A DNA stretch of 64,000 nucleotides from positions 36,260-100,259 of the forward strand of contig MPUH01000126.1 of NCBI GenBank assembly GCA_001970955.1, given 5' to 3'. This DNA is from Stentor coeruleus (taxonomy: Eukaryota > Ciliophora > Heterotrichea > Heterotrichida > Stentoridae). Below are positions 31,267 to 39,349 of this stretch, in pieces; position 1 is the stretch's first letter; the number at the start of each line of letters is the position of its first letter. The notes under the pieces were generated by a model. The model saw only the letters and a program-made list of their open reading frames with translations, did no database searches and was not told the DNA's origin. A program made the translations under genes and the position numbers.

Positions 31267-33453
31267 ATGCAACCTTCCAACTCATGTGTTTTTTGTAAAG
31301 GTAAACTAGACCCTTACACATTTGTAGCAGAGTACTATAAAGGCTGTTCCGCTCATATCCAGTGCATTGAAGAAAAACTCTGTGTTTTTTGCGGTCTGTC
31401 AGGTCTTTGCATCAAATGCCAGCACAAAGATTGTAGTCGAGCTTTTCATGAAACTTGTTTAACCCGTTATTGTTGTCAAAATTCTCAAGATCAAGGATTT
31501 TTGTGTGATTATCATCGAAAGGCTAAAGGTAAAAAGAAAGAGTATCAGAGATTATGGCTAGCAAGACAAGTTTCTTATCGTGTTGGGTTAGATCCAGAAG
31601 CAGTTTTAAAAATCAAAGAGTCTCATGGAGACAATAGAGTACATTCAATATGTTCAGGTCAAGTTTTTTGGTTTTTTATCGGAACTCAATATTTCCCTAA
31701 CTTCATCAAACTACAAAAACCTCAGATTAGTGTTAAAATTCATAGTGATTATTCAGAAAACTGGGATACAAACTTAGATGATTATATTGATAGACTGACA
31801 AAAGAACATGAAAATATTAAAGCTCATAATAATTCCCTTTTTTCTCAGTACGAAAATTGTACAAGTTTAAATTTTGATATCATTAAAGACTATAAAGAAG
31901 AAGATTTAATCCTTGCTGAAACTCGTAATTTACAATTAAGAAATGGTTTTGAAGAGTATTTAATGTACTTTGAAAGCAAAGCAAAACCAGAAACAGATTC
32001 TAATAGTAATGCAGAAAAACACACAAGTTCTCTTAGAGAAGCACCAAGGAATGAAGAAGATTTTGTATGTTCAATTTGTGGTGATGGAGATTATGAAGAT
32101 GATGATCTTATTGTAATATGCTCAAGTTGTGAAATGGGTGCTCATATGAAATGTTATGGAATCCCAGTTGTCCCTGATACAGATTGGATTTGTCATGGAT
32201 GTTCTTCAATAAAAAACAAAGATGAAAGAGCTAATATCCGATGTGCATTATGTCCAATAAAAGGTGGTTGTGTTAAACCAACTACTCATACAACAACTGG
32301 TAATCTATCATTTCCTAATTATCCAGAAGGGAAAAATGAACAAGTTTGGTGTCATATTTTTTGTGCATCTCATTTAGATTCAAAAATATTTGGAGATAAA
32401 GAATATCTTGATAAAATAAACCTTAAAGCTATAGACCCTAAAAGATTTACTTTAAAATGCCAAGTTTGTAAAACAAAAGATGGAGCTTGTTTACAATGTC
32501 AACATGGAAGATGTCAAATCGCTTTTCATCCTGAATGTGGAAAAGAATATTTTACTAATACAAGAGATAAAACTGGTTTTGATGAAGTTAGTATATATTG
32601 TCCTATGCATAAACCTTTAAAATTAAGAAGAGTTCTTGAAAGTAAGGAAAAAAAGTGCATAGAAGATGTTGTGAGTTTTTGTAAAACATTTGAAAAATAT
32701 GAGAAAAAGATTAGGAATTTAAAAGTACCACCAGTTATTAAAAGGCAAAATAATAGTGAAAGACCATTTAGTTGTGAAGAGAAATCTAAGTTGATTAAAG
32801 TTGTAGAAAATGAGATTAAAAAAATGTCGAAGAATTTGAGATATGAGTTTTCAGTGATTTTAAAAATAAAAACTGGAAGTTTGAGGAATCAGGTGCAAGT
32901 TGTTAGACCACAGCCTTATAATTTGTTAGACCCACAAGCTTTGATTTCTAATAAATTATCGATAAAAGGGAGGAAAAATATGGAATGTTATAAGTATTAT
33001 GCAAATTGTTTATATCCATTGATGAAAAGAGAATTGGATATTATGAAAGCTAATCATGTTAAGTATATTCCGAAGTGTAAAAAGAAAGGGTTTTTAGGGA
33101 GTAAGAAAAATAGGGATAAAGCTAAAATAAGAGCTAAGGCTAAGGTTGTAGATGTTGTTCAGGAACCGGAGCAGGAGAAATTTATCCAGACAGTTATTGA
33201 AGTACCAATTTTAAATGATGTTGTTAGTGATGAAGTCTATTGTATTTGTAGACAACCTTTTATTGAGAAAAGTTTTAAAAAACCATGGGAAAGTGAATCT
33301 GATTTCCAACAACGACAATTAGAGTCACAAATGATTTGCTGTGATAATTGTGGTGAGTGGTATCATTACAAATGTATTGGTCTTAAACATGAAGAAGAAG
33401 TTCCTGGAAGTTACACCTGTATGAAATGTACCAAAGCTACTATAGTGAGCTAA
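31267..33453 (+). CDS. Multi-PHD / extended-PHD chromatin protein
   Basis: The product is 728 aa. It opens with a PHD-like Cys/His module (CVFCKGK ... CDYH, about 8-83). A PHD finger (CSICGDGDYEDDD...CHGC, about 267-315), a zinc knuckle and an extended PHD (CALCPIKGG...CPMH, about 325-450) form the PZP array of BRPF/JADE/NTO1-type histone-acetyltransferase scaffolds and AF10. A C-terminal PHD (YCICRQPF...CMKC, about 658-722) resembles methyl-lysine readers. No bromodomain or PWWP is seen. It is likely a nuclear histone-tail reader; the enzyme it recruits is unknown. Confidence 0.93.
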   Translation: MQPSNSCVFCKGKLDPYTFVAEYYKGCSAHIQCIEEKLCVFCGLSGLCIKCQHKDCSRAFHETCLTRYCCQNSQDQGFLCDYHRKAKGKKKEYQRLWLARQVSYRVGLDPEAVLKIKESHGDNRVHSICSGQVFWFFIGTQYFPNFIKLQKPQISVKIHSDYSENWDTNLDDYIDRLTKEHENIKAHNNSLFSQYENCTSLNFDIIKDYKEEDLILAETRNLQLRNGFEEYLMYFESKAKPETDSNSNAEKHTSSLREAPRNEEDFVCSICGDGDYEDDDLIVICSSCEMGAHMKCYGIPVVPDTDWICHGCSSIKNKDERANIRCALCPIKGGCVKPTTHTTTGNLSFPNYPEGKNEQVWCHIFCASHLDSKIFGDKEYLDKINLKAIDPKRFTLKCQVCKTKDGACLQCQHGRCQIAFHPECGKEYFTNTRDKTGFDEVSIYCPMHKPLKLRRVLESKEKKCIEDVVSFCKTFEKYEKKIRNLKVPPVIKRQNNSERPFSCEEKSKLIKVVENEIKKMSKNLRYEFSVILKIKTGSLRNQVQVVRPQPYNLLDPQALISNKLSIKGRKNMECYKYYANCLYPLMKRELDIMKANHVKYIPKCKKKGFLGSKKNRDKAKIRAKAKVVDVVQEPEQEKFIQTVIEVPILNDVVSDEVYCICRQPFIEKSFKKPWESESDFQQRQLESQMICCDNCGEWYHYKCIGLKHEEEVPGSYTCMKCTKATIVS

Positions 33454-33506
33454 TTTATTTAATATAGAGTTACACTATTTTAAATCAAAATAATAATCAA
33501 AATACC

Positions 33507-34058
33507 TTAATTACTAGTACTCTTTTTATTAAGACCTAATTCTACACGAAGCTGTGCCTCTATATATCTTAAAGCCAAATCAATTTGTATATCATTAGTT
33601 GAACAATCATTATCAGCATCAAGTTTCTGAATATTATTTTCCAGATTTTTATTATTCATAATTTCATCTTCATAATACAAATGATAAGTTATAGGCTCAT
33701 TATTTTTAGGGTCCACAAAACTTATACTCATATTTTTGCTTTTAAAATTCCTATTAAGCTTCACTTTTATTTCTGCTTCAGATAACTTTCTATGATTTCT
33801 ATGCACACAAAAATCACTTTGTATATACTCATTAGGATTATTTTTACAAGGAGATATAGATCCTGATAATGATTTTTTTCTTCTTGACTCTTCAAAATTT
33901 TTAGATAAACCGTACCAAGAGCGATCTTTAGATTGTTTTGGGTATGGTTTTGTAGTAACACCAGACATAAAAAGTCTTTCAGGGATTTCTTTTTTTGATT
34001 TAGATATTGATAGTTTTCTGCTTGTTTTTAGGACGAAGTTGTTTCGCCGATTTATCAT
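33507..34058 (-). CDS. Unknown 183-aa protein
   Basis: The frame ends in TAA. The first ~100 residues are basic, with Ser/Lys-rich disorder and a KDRSWYGLSKNF segment. The C-terminal part has a short beta-like stretch and an acidic helix (IQIDLALRYIEAQLRVELGL). No family is recognised. Its start is only 34 bp from the start of the divergent coiled-coil gene at 34093, so the two share a very small promoter region. Confidence 0.75.
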   Translation of the reverse strand: MINRRNNFVLKTSRKLSISKSKKEIPERLFMSGVTTKPYPKQSKDRSWYGLSKNFEESRRKKSLSGSISPCKNNPNEYIQSDFCVHRNHRKLSEAEIKVKLNRNFKSKNMSISFVDPKNNEPITYHLYYEDEIMNNKNLENNIQKLDADNDCSTNDIQIDLALRYIEAQLRVELGLNKKSTSN

Positions 34059-34092
34059 TTTTATTATTCCGCCTTTTTGTTAGAAATAAATT
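34059..34092. promoter_or_regulatory. 34-bp shared bidirectional promoter/leader region
   Basis: Both start codons are 34 bp apart in divergent orientation. The stretch is T-rich on the left (TTTTATTATTCC) and A-rich on the right. No TATA box or other named motif can be claimed. Core promoter elements may extend into the reading frames. Confidence 0.5.
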
Positions 34093-35169
34093 ATGTCAAA
34101 AAAGCAAATAACAATAAAGCCTTTGAAAAAAGTTGAAGAAGATAACGAAAGGCCTTTAACAGAACGTGGGGGTTTTCGTACAGAAAAAACAGTAGAAAAA
34201 TCTACAAATAGCGACTTAAATTTCAGCAAAGACGACAGCTACTCGATTTCTAACCTAAAACAAGATTGGCAATCTATCAAAAACCTTCAAAACGATATCA
34301 AAAAAACCAGCGTCAAACTGAAACAACTCAGCACAATACACATCAGGCCTCTTTCTGAATGCGGAAAACTCCCAAAAACAGAAAAAAAATCCAAAATCGA
34401 CAACTCCCAAGGCAAAACCTTAAAAAAACTCCAAACAAAATGTCAAAAGCTCTCCTCCCTTACCAATAAATACGAAAAAGAAAAGTAATTCCTACACAGA
34501 CAAGATCTCATAAACTCAAATCTTCATCTTAAAGACGAGCTACAAAAATCCATAGATCAAAACCTAGAGCTTAAAGTAACCTAAAATTAGAAGCAAATCT
34601 CTTATCTAACCTCATCAAATCCATCAAAAAAGTTCCCAGAAATCTTAAAATACGCTCAATTCATTACAAAAAAAATCAAAGACTTACCTAAATGGGAAGA
34701 AATGTTTCTAGATCGAATTTTATCTGTTTCATCATATATAAGCATGATAAAAACTCAAAAATATGAAGATTGTCTTCTTGAAACTATGCAGTTTATATCA
34801 GATATTGTTGTTTATTATTCAAAAATAGAAAGTCCTCAATTGGCTCAGTTTAGTTTTGCCCAGGAAGATTCTAAGAAAACTTTTGTTAATGATGAAAGTG
34901 AGAATTTACTTATGACTATAAATGCACAAAGTGAAAGAATTGCTAAGCTTAATAAACAAATATCTGATGCTATGATTAGTAGTAAAGAATTGTTATTTTC
35001 ACCTATTGCTACTATGCAAAGACGTGAACCGAAGAATACTAGGTCAAGTTCTTTTACTTTTAATCCGAATTTAATGAAGCCGATTTTTTCTACCCCTGAG
35101 AGATGGTGTAATAGGGCTGAAAGTATTGAAGAAAATGATCAGGATGAAGAGGTTTTGAATAAGCCTTAG
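34093..35169 (+). CDS. Coiled-coil protein, two 15-nt introns
   Basis: The exons are 34093-34484, 34500-34575 and 34591-35169; together they give about 348 aa. Splicing out two 15-mers joins two otherwise separate open frames and the stretch between them. The N-terminus is basic and disordered. Residues about 55-165 form a coiled coil, and a helical module follows (KYAQFITKKIKDLPKWEEMF... SDIVVYYSKI). The C-terminus is Ser-rich and acidic. No family is recognised, but the design resembles the cytoskeletal coiled-coil proteins at 19.1-20.7 kb. Confidence 0.88.
34485..34499 (+). other. 15-nt intron
   Basis: GTAATTCCTACACAG, phase 2, T9-A10; includes the TAA that ends the first open frame. Confidence 0.92.
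34576..34590 (+). other. 15-nt intron
   Basis: GTAACCTAAAATTAG, phase 0, A at position 10; includes in-frame stops. Confidence 0.9.
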
Positions 35170-35721
35170 AGTTTATGGATAAGTGTTTATATTATAGATT
35201 ATTATAAAGGGTTTGGAGAAGAGAAGGGGTTTTTTAATGGGATTTAGCTTTAGATTGTCATAAAATCATAAAGTAGAAGGGTTGTTGTTGTTAGAATAGA
35301 GATGATAATTAAGAATTATATGAGTTTTAATGTTGGGTGTATATGAATAACTCAAATAATGAGATGGTTTTTATGAAAATCTATAAATAAATTCATGTGA
35401 TTTTTAAGAGAATCGGACTATACTCAAAATCTATTTTCAGGTTTTTGTTAAAGAAAATATACCAGTTGCAGCTAAGCGTCAAACTAATGTTTTAAGGATC
35501 ATTTTCTAATAATTATAATTAAATGAAATAAATTCAGATTTTCTCCTTTGGATTTTATGATAATTTTATCCTACAACAACTCAAAAAGCTTCCTCTTCAG
35601 ATTCTCTTCCTAAAATCTTTATCTAAAACTCTAATTATCCAACTAAAAACTATCATCATTTATATCAAAACTGTCTAAATCCAATAACTTTCCATATTAG
35701 ATCGTTATATTCATTAATCTT
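35170..35721. other. Intergenic, no gene seen
   Basis: The 552 bp between two + strand genes are G-rich and C-poor on the left and C-rich and G-poor from about 35560. No gene or structure is supported. Confidence 0.55.
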
Positions 35722-36315
35722 ATGAACGTTAAGATATTTACCGAAAACTTTTTAACTCCACGTGGGAACTTGACAACCTCAACAACTCAGCAAACAGCTC
35801 GAATTATTCCTAAACATAAAAAGTCAGTCTCTAATATCCTTGCATTAAACATTCCCCCAACATCATTAACTGATATAAAAATCCTAACGGCCTTAACTCC
35901 TCGGAAAATTGCTGAAGCTGAATACAAACAAAAAGACATTTACGACTGGCGCTTTGACTTAAGCCTCAACAAAAGCCATAAAGAAAACCAAGAAATTCAA
36001 GAAAAACAAAAAAAATACGAAGAACGCAAATGGAGAGAAGAGGAGTTTAATGCATTAAGAGAAGCAAGAAATAAAATCAAAGAAGATGAAATTAAACGTA
36101 AACAAGATGATATAAAAAGAGATAAAGAAAGATTTAGGCTTAATCAAGATATTATGATTGAAAAACGAAAACAAGAAAACATGTTTAAAAAAGATAAAAG
36201 AGTTATGTTTATTGAGAATAGTTATATTAAAAAAAAATTACAGTGGGAACATAAACTTCAAGAGAGAGAAATGTCGCTTGATTCTTTAAGATTAAATCAA
36301 AATTCTCATGTGTAG
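35722..36315 (+). CDS. Unknown 197-aa coiled-coil protein
   Basis: The frame ends in TAG. Residues 1-70 are Thr/Ser-rich with LTPR sites (FLTPRG, ALTPRK). Residues about 75-190 are a long, highly charged single helix or coiled coil rich in Glu, Lys, Arg and Gln (KWREEEFNALREARNKIKEDEIKRKQDD). No family is recognised. It lies 22 bp upstream of the kinase gene on the same strand. Confidence 0.78.
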   Translation: MNVKIFTENFLTPRGNLTTSTTQQTARIIPKHKKSVSNILALNIPPTSLTDIKILTALTPRKIAEAEYKQKDIYDWRFDLSLNKSHKENQEIQEKQKKYEERKWREEEFNALREARNKIKEDEIKRKQDDIKRDKERFRLNQDIMIEKRKQENMFKKDKRVMFIENSYIKKKLQWEHKLQEREMSLDSLRLNQNSHV

Positions 36316-36337
36316 CTAAATAATTAATCGTATAAAA

Positions 36338-37516
36338 ATGCAAAAAAATCGAAGTAAAGATTTTAGGAAAAACGCTTTGATATTGAAACAAAAGGTAAAG
36401 GCTATGAATAGGAAGACTTTATCAGAGATTCTTAGGGAGTCAACGGTTGTTTATGGAAGTCCGCAAATGAGAAAAAGTACAATTAGTGAGTTAGTAACAC
36501 CAAAGCGTAGAGAATCAATGATATGTGAAATGCCTTTAAATAGTCCTTTGGATAAAGGATTAAAGAATATCCAGCTACATCATAAAAAACCTAATAGTTC
36601 AGTAGTTTGTCCTTTTGGGATTAATACGCTGGAAAAAAACATATTATTAGGACAAGTGTTGGAAGGACGTTATTTGGTTTTAGAAAAAATTGCTGAAGGT
36701 GGCTTTTGCACAGTATTCAAAGTTGTTGACTTGAAATCCAGCAAGCATTTTGCCTTGAAGTTCATGAAGGGGACAAAGCTGGCTTCGAAAGCAGGAGATA
36801 ATGAGGTTGAGTTTCTTAGGAAGCTTAGTGATTCTGATTATTTCCCTGATGTTTTATGCAGTTTTTTTTATGACAAACACAAATGTATTATCATCGAACT
36901 GCTTGAAATGAGCCTTTATCAATTACTTGAGAGTACCGATTTCAATGGTTTTCCTTTACAAAATATCTGGACTATAACCAAACAGCTTTTACAAGCTCTT
37001 TGTGTTCTTAGTTCAACAAACATAGCCCACAGCGACATAAAGCCTGAGAACATTTTCCTCATAGATTTAGAAAACTATTTGATCAAACTTGGAGATTTCG
37101 GCTGTAGCTTTGAAGATGAAGGTCATGCTAAAGGATATCTACAAAGCAGATATTATAGAGCTCCAGAAGTTCTTTTTGGGTTAAAATGTGATAAAAAAAT
37201 TGATATGTGGTCTTTAGGTTGTTTATGTGCTGAACTATTTTTAGGATATCCGTTACTTCAAGGTAAAGACCACAGGAATCAAATAGTTAAAATTGTTGAA
37301 CTTATTGGCCCACCTGATCAAAGATACTTATTCAATGTTAAAGATGACCTTTGCGAACTTGTTTATAGGACTAAAAGAGTTAAAAACCTTGAAAATGTTC
37401 TTCAAGGAAGCTCGAGATTGTTTATTGATTTTGTTTCTTCATGCTTGAGATATAGGAATAGGATGACACCGGAGAATGGGTTGATGCATCCATGGATCAC
37501 TAGTTGTGGCGAGTAA
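36338..37516 (+). CDS. DYRK/CMGC-like protein kinase
   Basis: The product is 392 aa with the kinase domain at about 112-390. A Gly-loop variant (IAEGGFCTVFKV), the ATP-binding Lys in FALKF (K141), the catalytic loop HSDIKPEN (231-238), DFG (253-255) and the activation segment SRYYRAPEVLFG are all visible. The SRYYRAPE segment with IDMWSLGC points to the CMGC group, nearest DYRK/HIPK/PRP4, where the second Tyr is autophosphorylated. The usual Arg of HRD/Cys of HCD is Ser here; the catalytic Asp is kept, so the enzyme is probably active. The substrate is unknown. Confidence 0.92.
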   Translation: MQKNRSKDFRKNALILKQKVKAMNRKTLSEILRESTVVYGSPQMRKSTISELVTPKRRESMICEMPLNSPLDKGLKNIQLHHKKPNSSVVCPFGINTLEKNILLGQVLEGRYLVLEKIAEGGFCTVFKVVDLKSSKHFALKFMKGTKLASKAGDNEVEFLRKLSDSDYFPDVLCSFFYDKHKCIIIELLEMSLYQLLESTDFNGFPLQNIWTITKQLLQALCVLSSTNIAHSDIKPENIFLIDLENYLIKLGDFGCSFEDEGHAKGYLQSRYYRAPEVLFGLKCDKKIDMWSLGCLCAELFLGYPLLQGKDHRNQIVKIVELIGPPDQRYLFNVKDDLCELVYRTKRVKNLENVLQGSSRLFIDFVSSCLRYRNRMTPENGLMHPWITSCGE

Positions 37517-38250
37517 AAGGACATTGGACTAAATTGAGGCTAATTAGAAAAATAATTAAAAAGCTTTTACTGGATAATTTATATGATAGGATTATTTCCT
37601 CAAGGTTAATAGTAGATTGTTTTCATGTTGAAATTATAATAAACACATTTGTTGAGTATATATAATTCATTTAAATGTTTGGGTGTTAAGTTTTTAATTT
37701 GATTTCAAGTAAAATTAAATCATGAGAGTTTAGGTTTAGATACGATTATACTTTTGATAATATAATGTATTGTGATTGTTTTTATAAGAAAGGTTATATG
37801 AGCAATTTATAGCCTTATGATTATAATTATGCTTTTATGTTATATAATGGGAATGAGGCTAAACGAGAAATTTAATCAAAAGAAATAACTACTAGGAAGA
37901 TGCATTTTTCAATAAAACTGATACTTTAAACATATAAAATCATGTTTTAAATTGTCTTTTTGTACTAAAAAACATTATAATCTTTCTGAATATATATGAT
38001 TTGATCTTCAAAGCATTATCCAAAATATATGCATAATTTACATTCTAAAAAAATCTTATTATCCACATATACAACAACCAATAAACATAAACTAAAGTAA
38101 TAATTTATTAAAATTTCACAAAAACCCTACCCAAAATAACTCCTAATACACAAAAACTTCTTTAAAGCCTCTTACCACTATAATTTTTGATTCCATAAAA
38201 AATTCATATCCTAATTTTTCCAAACAATTACTAACACCCACTATTTATTT
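37517..38250. other. Convergent intergenic, no gene seen
   Basis: The 734 bp between convergent 3' ends are G/T-rich on the left and A/C-rich from about 38040. No open frame of interest. It is unusually long for a convergent gap in this window, where most are under 110 bp. Confidence 0.55.
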
Positions 38251-39258
38251 TTATAAATCAAATTCTATCCTCATAACTGGTCCAAATGATGCCTGTAACA
38301 AAGGTAGCCCTTCTTCAACTTCAAAGTTCACAGGCCACAATTTATCAACATCTGTGGCCATATCTAAAATCCCAACAGCTTTATAAGCATTTGCAATTAT
38401 CTGAGCACAAAATCCATACTTTTCAGCTCCAGGCCAATTATGATTCCCTCTTCTTGCCCTTCTAGCAGATCTTTTATAAGCGCAATTATTGATATTTTCA
38501 AGATAATGTGATAAACTCATAAGAAATCTTTCATCTCTTTCAACCTGAAGCTTTCTTAAACCGATTTTTGTATAGACAGTCATGAGATTTTTATTAAGAA
38601 AATCAGACCACTCCATCATCCTCACACCATTTTTCTCTGTAGCTTCTAAGACAAGGATTTTCCCTGATGCGTAACATAAAAGTAAACCTATAGAGTCATA
38701 ATATGTATTCCATAAAGATCTTTGTAATGATGAACTTAAAGCTTTTGATTTAAAAAGTAGTATATCGCCTGTACTTGAGTTGTTTTCAAACCAAAAATCG
38801 CTTATCCATTCTGATCTCCAGAAATTTGGGATTCTTGATATAGTTGTAAGAATATTATCACCTGCTTCTGATGTTAGAATATGATGGTTTAGAGCAGCTA
38901 GCCAAATCTGCCGTTCTTCAAAGTTTTCAGCTTTAAATATAAACTGATAAGAGCAGCTGTGAAATTCAATAAGAAATGATGTAGAACCAATTCCTGCAAT
39001 TGTTGTAGTCAATTGATTAAAATTCAGAATCCCTGTTGGAGTTTTACTAGTAGCACTAGGATAATATTTGAACTTATTATCAGTGAGCACAACATATCGA
39101 TATGTATGTTCAGCAGAAACAGAAAAAGATTGTTTTAAGAGCCATCCTGAAACGTAGCTATAATCAGGAGATACAAACATTGGAGTTAATTCAATTACAG
39201 GGGCTTGTTTGGGTTCAGCTTTGTGGAATTTAAAGTCTGATTCGTTTATGTCAAACAT
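38251..39258 (-). CDS. PH domain plus papain-like (NlpC/P60-type) fold protein
   Basis: The product is 335 aa. A pleckstrin-homology domain spans about 34-128 (SGWLLKQ start, final-helix Trp in RQIWLAAL). The C-terminal part fits a circularly permuted papain-like amidase/hydrolase: TGDILLF (163-169), YDSIGLLL (187-194) and YGFCAQIIANAY with the candidate nucleophile Cys284. In related proteins I expect His in the second motif (YDHVG-like), but here Ser occupies that place, so activity is doubtful. The PH domain suggests recruitment to phosphoinositide membranes. The assignment of the second domain is by motif pattern only. Confidence 0.82.
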   Translation of the reverse strand: MFDINESDFKFHKAEPKQAPVIELTPMFVSPDYSYVSGWLLKQSFSVSAEHTYRYVVLTDNKFKYYPSATSKTPTGILNFNQLTTTIAGIGSTSFLIEFHSCSYQFIFKAENFEERQIWLAALNHHILTSEAGDNILTTISRIPNFWRSEWISDFWFENNSSTGDILLFKSKALSSSLQRSLWNTYYDSIGLLLCYASGKILVLEATEKNGVRMMEWSDFLNKNLMTVYTKIGLRKLQVERDERFLMSLSHYLENINNCAYKRSARRARRGNHNWPGAEKYGFCAQIIANAYKAVGILDMATDVDKLWPVNFEVEEGLPLLQASFGPVMRIEFDL

Positions 39259-39349
39259 TTATTTGGAGAGTAATTTCAATAAACATCATCAGCACATTTT
39301 ATCAAATTTCAACATAAAAAACTAATTATCTAAATTAATCTTTTAAAAC

